Part shown: piece after piece, positions 1 through 7,429 of the stretch
How the letters are laid out: every line of letters starts with the position of its first letter
How positions within the stretch are numbered: position 1 is the stretch's first letter
Origin: Deltaproteobacteria bacterium
Lineage (GTDB): Bacteria > Myxococcota_A > Polyangia > Polyangiales > Houyiibacteriaceae
Length of the DNA: 64,000 bases
NCBI GenBank assembly: GCA_017644045.1
Contig: JAEPMI010000003.1
Location: 682,001-746,000 of the forward strand
Reading direction: 5' to 3'
Notes under the pieces: generated by a model
Seen by the model: only the letters and a program-made list of their open reading frames with translations
What the model was told of the DNA's origin: nothing
The model's database searches: none
Made by a program: the position numbers and the translations under genes

Positions 1-5
1 CACGG

Positions 6-2558
6 ATGAAGTCACCCCAAGTAATCGTATCGCTCGTGCTACTCCTCGCCGCCGCCTGCGGTGACGACGGCGGAGACACCGCTGGCGTCGACGGCGGACC
101 CAGCGTCGACGGAGCCATGGCCGACATGGGCGGACCCGTCCCCAGCTGCAGCGACGGCATCCAGAACCAGGACGAGAGCGACGTCGACTGCGGAGGCGTC
201 TGCGGCGCGACCTGCCAGCCCGGTGACATGTGCGGTGCCGACGGCGACTGCACCACCGACGACTGCGACGGGACCTGCCAGCCCTTGGAGAGCTGCGAGG
301 ACGGTGACCAGAACGGCATGGAGACCGACGTCGATTGCGGCGGTCCCATGTGCATGGGCTGCGCCGAAGGCGAGATGTGCACCGAGGACGACGACTGCGC
401 CGAGGGCGCGTGTGCCGGCGGCGTGTGCTCGCCGACCTTCACCATCGGCGGCACCGTGACCGGCGTCGTCGGCGCGGGCATGGTCCTCCAGAACGACGGC
501 GGCGATGACCTGGCGATCAGCGCGGATGGCACCTTCACCTTCGCCACGCCGGTCGCCGCGGGCGCCGACTACGCCGTCACCGTGCTCTCCGGACCGGGCA
601 CGCCCGAGCTTCCGTGCACCGTGACTCGCGGCCGCGGAACGGTCAGCGCTGCCGTGACGGACGTCGCGGTCGACTGCGTCACCTTCCCCGACGACATTGC
701 CGACGCGGTCGGCCTGACGGAGGGCGTGGAGGTCCGCTTCACCTCGGTGGGGACGACCCTCGAGACCGACGAGGTCGTCTGCGACGAGGGCGGCACGGTC
801 TGGTTCACCTTCACCGCGGCCGAGGCGGGTGACTACACCGCCTACGCGACCGGCTCCGATCACGACACCGAGATCACCTGGTCCGAGAGCCTCACGGGCC
901 CGACCGAGGAGTGCAACGACGACGCGGACGACTCGTACGACGCCATCGACGCACAGCTGACCTTCGCGGTCGACGATCAGCGCTTCGTGCAGATCGGACT
1001 CCACGACACCGAGTACCGCGGGACCGGCGGTGTCGGCGTGGCGCGCGTCGTGCCGGCGGCCGACGACTTCGCGGAGGCGGTGGCGTTGACGCTTCGTGCC
1101 GGCGCTCCCACGGCGGTGCAGGGCATCTCCTTCGCCGGGACCGAGGGGCTCGAGACCGACGAGTCCGTCGCCTGCGGCAGCGAGACCCTCGCGGATGCAT
1201 CGGCCTGGGTCGAGTTCACGCCGCCGACGTCCGGCACGTGGATGATCGAGGCCAAGTCGTCCGACGAAATGGACGTGGCGGTCTACTCGGGCACCGCGGT
1301 CGCGGCCACGACGCTGCTCAACTGCGTGACCCAGGACAAGAAGTCGCTCCTGGTCGATCTGACGGCCGGCGAGAGCTACCGCATCCGCGTCGGCGACGTG
1401 GACGCCGGCGGCCGGCATGCGGTCGTCCGCGCCGAGCGTGTCGTCACGCCGCTCACGGCGTCGGTGGTCGACGAGGACGGCGACGGCGACTCCGGCAACG
1501 TCGGGTCCCACTCCGACATGGTGATCCTCGGCGGCGAGCCGGCGGTGGCGTACTTCGACTCGGACAACGGCGAGCTCCGCTTCGCGCAGCGCAGCGGCGG
1601 CACCTGGACCGACGAGCTCATCGATGGTGACGGCGACGGCACCTCCACCCAGGTCGGCCAGTGGGTCTCACTCGCGCTCCTCGACAGCGGCGAGCCGGCG
1701 GTCAGCTACTTCGACTCGACCAACGGCGAGCTCCGCTACGCCGAGCGCAGCGGTGGAAGCTGGACCGACGTGCTCGTCGACGGTGACGGCGACGGCACGT
1801 CCACCCGGGTCGGCGAGTACTCGTCGCTCGTGGTGCTGAGCGACGGCAACCCGGCCATCGCCTACTTCGATCGGACCGCGGAGGAGCTTCGCTACGCGGA
1901 GCGGGCGAGCGGCACCTGGTCGGACGTGCTGGTGGACGCCGACGGCGAGGGCACCTCGACGAACGTCGGGCGCTACCCGAGCCTCATCGAGCTCCCGACG
2001 GGGCCGGCGATCTCCTACGTCGACATGAGCAACTCCGAGCTGCGCCTCGCTCGCCGCGAGTCCGGCACCTGGAGCGAAGAGTCGGTCTACGTGGATCCGG
2101 AGGGGCACAGCCTCCGGGGCGCCTCCGCCGCGCTCGATTCCAGCGGGAACCTCATCGTCGCCGCGACCGACACCAGCCAGGCCAACCACATGATCGCCCG
2201 CCGCAGCGGTGGCAGCTGGTCCATCGAGTGGGACTTCGCGGACCGGAACACGGCGGAGCTGGACTTCGACTGCTCCACCCCACGCCTCCTGGTCGACGCG
2301 AGCGATCGCGTGATGCTCTTCTGGACCGACTGCAACTACTCCGGAACGATGGCCATCTCGGTCCGCGAGCCCGACGGGACCTGGTCGGTTCGACCGGTGA
2401 CCTCTCAGCACGCCGACCCGAACGACGCGCTCTACGAGGGCTCGATCGGCGTGTGGAACACCGAGTCCTTCGGCATCGGCATGCTGCCGAGCGGAGAGCT
2501 CCTCGTCTCCTTCCAGGACAGCTACATGAGCAGCCTCTGGGTGGCCGAAGGCAACTGA
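6..2558 (+). CDS. Exported lipoprotein with Cys-rich motifs and propeller-like repeats
   Basis: 850 residues. The N-terminus is a lipoprotein signal with lipobox LAAAC (lipidated Cys18), followed by the acidic tether CGDDGGD. Residues about 48-140 carry two Cys-rich units of the type C-x-DG-x-QN-x-(D/E)E-(T/S)DVDCGG, common in myxobacterial surface proteins. A middle part (about 230-480) looks like two beta-rich domains with DDxxxAxxL motifs. The C-terminal part (about 490-770) has at least four units of about 48 residues with the pattern DGDG-x-x-T-x-VG...SYFD...LRYAERSGG-W, suggesting a beta-propeller. Probably outer-membrane or surface anchored. No enzymatic residues are recognised and the ligand is unknown. 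The start is close to the window edge, so its ribosome site cannot be judged. The stop lies 5 bp before a MITE. Confidence 0.85.
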   Translation: MKSPQVIVSLVLLLAAACGDDGGDTAGVDGGPSVDGAMADMGGPVPSCSDGIQNQDESDVDCGGVCGATCQPGDMCGADGDCTTDDCDGTCQPLESCEDGDQNGMETDVDCGGPMCMGCAEGEMCTEDDDCAEGACAGGVCSPTFTIGGTVTGVVGAGMVLQNDGGDDLAISADGTFTFATPVAAGADYAVTVLSGPGTPELPCTVTRGRGTVSAAVTDVAVDCVTFPDDIADAVGLTEGVEVRFTSVGTTLETDEVVCDEGGTVWFTFTAAEAGDYTAYATGSDHDTEITWSESLTGPTEECNDDADDSYDAIDAQLTFAVDDQRFVQIGLHDTEYRGTGGVGVARVVPAADDFAEAVALTLRAGAPTAVQGISFAGTEGLETDESVACGSETLADASAWVEFTPPTSGTWMIEAKSSDEMDVAVYSGTAVAATTLLNCVTQDKKSLLVDLTAGESYRIRVGDVDAGGRHAVVRAERVVTPLTASVVDEDGDGDSGNVGSHSDMVILGGEPAVAYFDSDNGELRFAQRSGGTWTDELIDGDGDGTSTQVGQWVSLALLDSGEPAVSYFDSTNGELRYAERSGGSWTDVLVDGDGDGTSTRVGEYSSLVVLSDGNPAIAYFDRTAEELRYAERASGTWSDVLVDADGEGTSTNVGRYPSLIELPTGPAISYVDMSNSELRLARRESGTWSEESVYVDPEGHSLRGASAALDSSGNLIVAATDTSQANHMIARRSGGSWSIEWDFADRNTAELDFDCSTPRLLVDASDRVMLFWTDCNYSGTMAISVREPDGTWSVRPVTSQHADPNDALYEGSIGVWNTESFGIGMLPSGELLVSFQDSYMSSLWVAEGN

Positions 2559-2563
2559 GGGGC

Positions 2564-2726
2564 TAGACCGCTCACGACTTGCTCGGATCCGCCCTCGCGG
2601 GCTGTGCGACCACAGGTCGGCCCCGTCCCTCCTCGCCGATGCTCGGCATCGACTCGTCGTGCCGAAACCGACCCGCGGCCGCACAGCACCCCGATCATCG
2701 GACCATTTCAAGCCGTGAGCGGTCTA
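2564..2726. mobile_element. MITE-like element, family 1, copy A
   Basis: A 159-bp element flanked by TA on each side. Its ends are GACCGCTCACGACTTG at 2566-2581 and CAAGCCGTGAGCGGTC at 2709-2724, inverted repeats with one mismatch in 16. The interior is itself partly palindromic (GCTGTGCG pairs with CGCACAGC; GATGC-TCG-GCATC). A second copy at 46262-46424 matches at 162 of 163 positions. There is no internal gene. The TA flanks are the target-site signature of IS630/Tc1-mariner transposases, so this is probably a non-autonomous derivative; no transposase is in the window. It lies between convergent genes, and its right end with the TA gives the TAG stop of the minus-strand gene (2724-2726). 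Confidence 0.85.
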
Positions 2727-3431
2727 GCGAAGCGTTCGCCGGATCCGTTCGGCGAGGTAGTGCGCCTGTTCCCGATCGAGTTGCGGGAAGAGCACGACCT
2801 CGCCGTTCGGGGCGACGGCGACCACGTTCCACCAGCGCGTCGTCATCGGGCGCACACCCGTGCGCTGAAACTCTCGCCGCATCTGTGGGCTCAGCTCCTT
2901 CACCTCGCGCCGAACGGCGACGGCGTGGACGTCGAGCTCGGGTGAGGGGGTGAGCTCGACATCGCGGCGCCAGGGCCAAGGGACGGGGCCGTTGGTCAGC
3001 CGGAGGGCGTCCGAGCTCACGTGGAGGGTGGAACGGTTCGACGCGTAGGCGACCAGGTACCAGAGCGCGAAGAAGGTGAGCACACCCACCGCGACCGACA
3101 TCAGGGTGACCATGGTGACCATCGCGCCGGAGGCTCTCAGTCCGTGGGCCCAGCCGACGAAGCCCAGCATGGGCAGGCAGAGGCCGAGCGGAACCACCAT
3201 GTCGAGTTTCCGCCATCGTTCGTGGGCCGCGAACCCAGGCGCGGCGCTGGCCTTTCGATAGGAGCCTCCGCCGGCTTGCTGGACGTCGAGCTCGAGGCCC
3301 GCCGGGACGCGGCCCAACGAAGCGAGGACGACTTCCTCGCCCTCCACCCTCAGCGTCGCCCTGCAACGGGTGCATTCCTGCTTCCCAGATTCGCTGGGAT
3401 CGACGCGACGAGCACAGATGGGACACTGCAT
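2724..3431 (-). CDS. Zinc-ribbon inner-membrane protein of unknown function
   Basis: 235 residues from the start MQCPICARR. A long upstream open extension is Ala/Ser/Pro-rich and antisense to the next gene, so it is rejected. The N-terminus has a CPIC...CTRC pair of CxxC knuckles (residues 3-6 and about 20-23), a likely zinc ribbon. Two hydrophobic segments follow at about residues 78-95 and 103-125, then a soluble C-terminal domain of about 110 residues resembling PH-like domains of bacterial membrane proteins (inference only). The stop codon TAG is formed by the end of the adjacent MITE, so the original C-terminus may have been the same or slightly different. Function unknown. Confidence 0.7.
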   Translation of the reverse strand: MQCPICARRVDPSESGKQECTRCRATLRVEGEEVVLASLGRVPAGLELDVQQAGGGSYRKASAAPGFAAHERWRKLDMVVPLGLCLPMLGFVGWAHGLRASGAMVTMVTLMSVAVGVLTFFALWYLVAYASNRSTLHVSSDALRLTNGPVPWPWRRDVELTPSPELDVHAVAVRREVKELSPQMRREFQRTGVRPMTTRWWNVVAVAPNGEVVLFPQLDREQAHYLAERIRRTLR

Positions 3432-3450
3432 CGTGCCCGAGGGTACAACC

Positions 3451-4371
3451 TCAGAACACGCAGCCGCGTTCGTTGCAGTCGGCGAAGCCCTCGGCGACGC
3501 AGTCGATGCGGATGCCCTCCCGGGTGGCCTGGTTGGGGAACGTGATGACGCCGCCGGGGAAGGAGCACTCGACGGTGGTGGCGTAGGCGCCGGCGGTGAA
3601 GCCACCGAGGCTCTCCGGACCGCAGTAGTAGGTCGGCAGCTCGCCGCCGATCGCGAAGGAGGTGCACACGGTGCCAGGCTCGACGCTGGGGCACTCGATG
3701 CGGATGGCGCCGTCGCAGCCGACGACGTCCGGGCCCTCGCAGCGGAGCTCTTCGCCGAAGTTGCCGATCGCGCATCCGCCCTCGCCGAGCTGGCAGTAGC
3801 CGTCGTTGCAGGTGCCACCGACGGCGCCGCACCCGAAGCGCTCGACGATCGCGTCGCCTTCGCGCGTGCACTCCATGATCGCGTTGATGTCCGGGTCGCA
3901 GAAGCGGGAGCCCGGCTCGCAGCTGGCCGGCACGCGCGAGCTGTCGAGGCACGCCTCGCGGTCGGCGCAGCTGCTGGCGGCGCTCAGGCACTGCCAGTAG
4001 CTGCAGCCCTGACTCAGGGGGAAGCCGGTCCAGCCGTCGACGCCCTGCTGGAACGCGCCGAGCAGCCCCGCGTGCCACGCCTCGGTGAGGCCGGGCACCG
4101 TGGAGCCGTCGTCCACGCAGGCCACATGGACCAGGATCGCCCGCTGGGCGCGGCGTTCACCGAGCCCACACAGGAGCGCGTCGCGCAGCGGTGACTCGGT
4201 GGCGATGGGCGGCCGGTCGGGCCGACTCCCGAAATCGCGCGGGCTCGTCCCCGCGTCCGACTCTCGCGGGCCGGAGTCGAACGAGCCGGTGGTGGTGTCG
4301 GTTCCCTCGTCGGTGCTGAAGGAGCTCGAGCACCCCAGGGTCAGGGCGAGGCAGGCAGTAAGAAAGCGCAC
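3451..4371 (-). CDS. Cys-rich exported lipoprotein
   Basis: 306 residues. Signal peptide with lipobox LTLGC (Cys14), then a Ser/Thr/Asp-rich linker of about 45 residues and a Cys-rich body with more than 20 cysteines, many in pairs about 8-15 residues apart, consistent with a disulfide-bonded extracytoplasmic domain. It lies 19 bp upstream of the zinc-ribbon gene on the same strand and may be co-transcribed with it. No family is recognised and no catalytic motif is visible. Confidence 0.75.
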   Translation of the reverse strand: MRFLTACLALTLGCSSSFSTDEGTDTTTGSFDSGPRESDAGTSPRDFGSRPDRPPIATESPLRDALLCGLGERRAQRAILVHVACVDDGSTVPGLTEAWHAGLLGAFQQGVDGWTGFPLSQGCSYWQCLSAASSCADREACLDSSRVPASCEPGSRFCDPDINAIMECTREGDAIVERFGCGAVGGTCNDGYCQLGEGGCAIGNFGEELRCEGPDVVGCDGAIRIECPSVEPGTVCTSFAIGGELPTYYCGPESLGGFTAGAYATTVECSFPGGVITFPNQATREGIRIDCVAEGFADCNERGCVF

Positions 4372-4419
4372 CGCGGCACGCTAGCAACGCCTCGGTCGAG
4401 CGGCACACGTTGGGGGCGC

Positions 4420-5523
4420 TCAGGCGGCGAGCGCGGGGGGCGCTTGCCGAGTCAGCGCGGCGCGGGGCTTGGTCGGCAGCGCGTGCCGGAAGATCTTCCC
4501 GGCGACGCTCTTGAGCTGCGTGCCGAGCGAGCCGGTGTTGTAGGGCAGGTCGTAGCGCTCGCAGAGCGCGCGGACCTCGCGGGCCATCTCCGGGTAGCGC
4601 CACGCGGGCACCGCCGGGAAGAGGTGGTGCTCGATCTGGTGGCTCAGGTGACCGGTGAGCACGTGCAGCCAGTGGCCGCCTTCGATGTTCGCGGAGCCGA
4701 GGAGCTGGCGCAGGTACCACTCGGCGCGGCGCTCGCCCTCGAGCTCGGCCTCGTGGAAGATCTCGGCGCCCTCGGGGAAGTGGCCGCAGAAGATGACCGC
4801 GAAGGCCCACACGTTGCGGCCGATGTTCGCGAGGAGATTGCCGAGCAGCACTCGCGGCGCGTTGAGGCCGGAGAGCGCGGGGTAGAGCGCGTAGTCCTTG
4901 GCCACCTGCCACGCCGCCTTGCAAAGGAAGGGCTTGGCGCGCTCGAGGACCTCTTCCCGGGTGCTCTCGCCGGTGCGGAGCTCCTCGAGCTTCAGGTCGT
5001 GGAGCGCGACGCCCCACTGGAAGGCGAGCGCGAGCCAGAGCGCGCGCAACGGCTGCGCGAGATAGCCCGGGTTCCACGGCTGGTCGGCGCTGACCCGGAG
5101 GAGCTCGTAGCCGATGTCGCGGTCCTTCCCGAGTACGTTGGTGAAGGTGTGGTGCTCGAAGTTGTGGCTGTGGCGCCAGCCGGCCGAGGGCGAGACCGCG
5201 TCCCACTCGTAGCTGTGGGAGTCGAGCTTCGGGTCGCGGGTCCAGTCGTACTGGCCGTGCATCACGTTGTGGCCGATCTCCATGTTCTCGAGGATCTTGG
5301 AGAGGGTCAGGGCGCCGGTGCCGAGCACGAAGCTGATGGGATCGATGCCGAAGTGGAGCAGCAACCGGCCGGCGGCCTCGCTGGTCATGGCGAGCGAGAT
5401 GATGCGATCGATGTGCTCGCGGTCGCGCTCGCCGAGGTCGGCGAGGTGGCGATCGCGGATCGCGTCCAGCTCGCGGCCGAAGGCCTCGATCTCGCTGGGG
5501 GAGAGATGGGTCGGGGTCGTCAT
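4420..5523 (-). CDS. Membrane fatty-acid desaturase (DesA3-like)
   Basis: 367 residues. A di-iron fatty acyl desaturase that inserts a double bond in acyl chains using O2 and electrons from a reductase. Three histidine boxes are visible: H85xxxH89 (HNVMH), H118xHxxxHH (HSHNFEHH) and H295QIEHH300. Hydrophobic stretches around residues 55-80, 155-175 and 220-250 fit the membrane-embedded family. The next gene upstream on the same strand encodes a [2Fe-2S] oxidoreductase, the arrangement of mycobacterial DesA3 with its reductase Rv3230c, so the reductase probably feeds this enzyme. A strong ribosome site (AAGGAGG on the minus strand, about 5530-5536) sits 6 bp before the ATG. Likely controlled by the divergent TetR regulator at 6740. 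Substrate position is unknown. Confidence 0.92.
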   Translation of the reverse strand: MTTPTHLSPSEIEAFGRELDAIRDRHLADLGERDREHIDRIISLAMTSEAAGRLLLHFGIDPISFVLGTGALTLSKILENMEIGHNVMHGQYDWTRDPKLDSHSYEWDAVSPSAGWRHSHNFEHHTFTNVLGKDRDIGYELLRVSADQPWNPGYLAQPLRALWLALAFQWGVALHDLKLEELRTGESTREEVLERAKPFLCKAAWQVAKDYALYPALSGLNAPRVLLGNLLANIGRNVWAFAVIFCGHFPEGAEIFHEAELEGERRAEWYLRQLLGSANIEGGHWLHVLTGHLSHQIEHHLFPAVPAWRYPEMAREVRALCERYDLPYNTGSLGTQLKSVAGKIFRHALPTKPRAALTRQAPPALAA

Positions 5524-5553
5524 GGCGACCTCCTTTCTGTGAAGTGGGGAGAG

Positions 5554-6630
5554 CTACAGGTCGAGCTCGATGTCCGAGCGGGCGTCGGAGACGCAGAGCC
5601 GAATCGGCCGAGGCTCGGTGGAGATGGCGCCCGTCTCGCGGTCGCGGGTGGTTCCCGCGACCTTCGGGCAACGACAGGTGTGGCAGATGCCCATGCGGCA
5701 TCCGTAGGCGGGGCGTTCGCCGGCGCGTTCGAGCTGCTCGAGGAGCGAGCCCCGGCCGTCGAGGGTGAGGGTCCGACCGGAGCGCCTCAGCGTGACCTGG
5801 ACCGAGCGACCCGCGCTCGGTGCGGGCGCGGCCACGAAGCGCTCGGTGTGGAGCCGAGGGAGCGCATCGCGCAGTGCCCAGAGGGCGCGGGCGCTCTGCA
5901 TCACCGGCGGCGGGCCGCAGAGCCACGTCTCGCGCTGGTCGAAGTCCGGGACGGTGGCCGCGAAGCGATCCGCGTCGAAGCCTCGCGGTCCGGGCTGGTC
6001 GTCCGTGAAGAGGTGGAGCTCGAGCCCCGCGTCTGCCCAGCGGACCAGTCGGTCACGGGCGATGATGTCGGTGCGACTCCGTGCATGATGCACGAGGGTC
6101 GCGCCCTTCAGCTCACCGGCGTTCGCGAGCTCGCCGAGCATCGCGAGCGCGGGGGTGATGCCGCTGCCGGCGGTCACGAAGAGTGGGCGCTCCGGCCGCT
6201 GGTCGGGGAGCACGAAGTCGCCGCGAGCTTCGGAGAGGCCGACGACGTCGCCCACGCGGAGCCCGTCGTGCAGGTGGTTCGTGACCTTGCCGCCGTCGAT
6301 GCGTTTGACGGTCAGCACGAGCGTGTCGCCGTGCGGCGGCGAGGCGATCGTGAAGGGGCGCTGGTGGCGCACGCCGTCGATCTCGACCTCGAGCAGGGTG
6401 TGCTGCCCGGCGCGATGGCCGCGCCAGTGGCCGTTCGGCCGGAGCACGAAGGAGGTCACCTCCGACGTCTCCGGGAGGATGCCCACCACCCGCGCTCGGA
6501 CCTCGCCGAGCGTGAGCAGCGGATCGATCTTCTGCAGCCAGTGGCTGGCCTGCCGATCGAGGCGGAGTCGATGCGCGGCCGAGCGTAAGCTCGTGTGTGT
6601 AGGGGAGGGGTTTTCGCCCGGCACGCGCAT
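5554..6630 (-). CDS. Ferredoxin/flavin oxidoreductase with plant-type [2Fe-2S] domain, desaturase partner
   Basis: 358 residues. Order of parts: N-terminal linker (1-45), FAD-binding barrel (about 46-140, with RPFTIASP as the flavin motif), NAD(P)-binding lobe (about 150-255, GSGITPALAML and later CGPPPVM), and a C-terminal ferredoxin domain whose cluster ligands are C311, C316, C319 and C346 (C-x4-C-x2-C-x26-C). This is the layout of Rv3230c-type reductases, which pass electrons from NADPH to acyl desaturases. It is followed 30 bp later by the desaturase on the same strand, so the two form an operon. The ATG at 6630 is the only ATG before the core domain. The divergent operator region at 6665-6733 lies directly upstream. 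Confidence 0.9.
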   Translation of the reverse strand: MRVPGENPSPTHTSLRSAAHRLRLDRQASHWLQKIDPLLTLGEVRARVVGILPETSEVTSFVLRPNGHWRGHRAGQHTLLEVEIDGVRHQRPFTIASPPHGDTLVLTVKRIDGGKVTNHLHDGLRVGDVVGLSEARGDFVLPDQRPERPLFVTAGSGITPALAMLGELANAGELKGATLVHHARSRTDIIARDRLVRWADAGLELHLFTDDQPGPRGFDADRFAATVPDFDQRETWLCGPPPVMQSARALWALRDALPRLHTERFVAAPAPSAGRSVQVTLRRSGRTLTLDGRGSLLEQLERAGERPAYGCRMGICHTCRCPKVAGTTRDRETGAISTEPRPIRLCVSDARSDIELDL

Positions 6631-6664
6631 CGTTCGACTCCAGGTAGGGGAGGGGATAAGCTCT

Positions 6665-6733
6665 GCTACCTACGGAGTAGTAACCTACGCCCAGGTAACT
6701 TACGCCTCAGTAAGTTACTCAGTCGTAGGTTGT
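6665..6733. promoter_or_regulatory. TetR operator array of five half-sites at 15-bp steps
   Basis: Between the divergent reductase and tetR genes lie five related 9-mers, each separated by exactly 6 bp: GCTACCTAC (6665), GTAACCTAC (6680), GTAACTTAC (6695), GTAAGTTAC (6710) and GTAGGTTGT (6725). The third and fourth form a perfect inverted repeat (GTAACTTAC-N6-GTAAGTTAC). The second and fifth are near-mirror images around the same centre. The last site ends 6 bp before the tetR ATG. The regular phase suggests cooperative binding of several dimers and control of both transcripts. Confidence 0.8.
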
Positions 6734-6739
6734 TGTCAA

Positions 6740-7381
6740 ATGGGAAGATCCAGAAAGCGCATGAGCGGCGGCGAGCGCCGCGCCCAGTTGGTCCAGGTCG
6801 GGCGGAAGGTCTTCGCCGAAAAGGGCTATCAATCCGTCACGGTCGAGGAGATCGCGGCGGCCGCCGGGGTCACCAAGCCGGTCGTCTACGAGCACTTCGG
6901 CGGCAAGGAGGGGCTCTACGCCGTGGTCATCGACCGCGAGATGGAGCGGGTCATCCAAGTCGTCTCCGAGGCGATCGGCACCGGCACCCCGCGCGAGCGC
7001 TTCGACCAGGCCATCGTCGCGTTCCTGACCTACGTGCGCGACGAGCCCGATGGGTTCGCGGTGCTCGCCCACGACGACCCCTTCGCCCTCTCGGACGGTC
7101 GGCTCGCGAGCCTGCTCGCCACCGTCGGCAGCCGGGTCGAGCAGGTCTTCACCCAGAGCTTCTCCGCGGTCGGCTACGACCCGAAGGCCGCACCCATCTA
7201 CGCGCAGGCGTTGATCGGGATGATCACCTACGTCGCGCGCTGGTGGGTCGACCACCCGAACGTCAGCGCCGACGACATCGCGAGCCACCTGAGCGCGCTC
7301 AGCTGGATGGGTCTGCGCCACCTGCCCAAGAAGCCCGGGCGGGTGAAGGTCCCCAAGGCGCGCCGCAAGAAACGCCGCTGA
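6740..7381 (+). CDS. TetR-family regulator of the desaturase operon
   Basis: 213 residues. The N-terminal helix-turn-helix is typical of TetR (VFAEKGYQSVTVEEIA, then AGVTKPVVYEHFGGKEGLY, residues about 24-60). The C-terminal all-helical domain should bind an effector, and the tail is strongly basic (KVPKARRKKRR). An upstream extension of the reading frame covers the antisense of the reductase and is rejected; the ATG at 6740 follows the operator array. By analogy with DesT and FasR-type regulators of unsaturation, the effector may be an acyl-CoA, but this is inference from context. A second possible start is 7 codons later (MSGGERR). Confidence 0.9.
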   Translation: MGRSRKRMSGGERRAQLVQVGRKVFAEKGYQSVTVEEIAAAAGVTKPVVYEHFGGKEGLYAVVIDREMERVIQVVSEAIGTGTPRERFDQAIVAFLTYVRDEPDGFAVLAHDDPFALSDGRLASLLATVGSRVEQVFTQSFSAVGYDPKAAPIYAQALIGMITYVARWWVDHPNVSADDIASHLSALSWMGLRHLPKKPGRVKVPKARRKKRR

Positions 7382-7429
7382 CCGCCAGACGGCTGACCTC
7401 CGAGCCGTGTGCTAGATCTGCCCGGTGTG

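Noticed and set aside
2564-2726. Small genes inside the MITE copies (open frames on both strands)
   Set aside because: Open frames read through the ends into neighbouring DNA, and their products are basic, low-complexity and lack start signals. The repeat is better explained as non-coding.
4444-6588. A 714-residue plus-strand open frame
   Set aside because: Antisense to the clearly identified desaturase and reductase genes; no recognisable domain.
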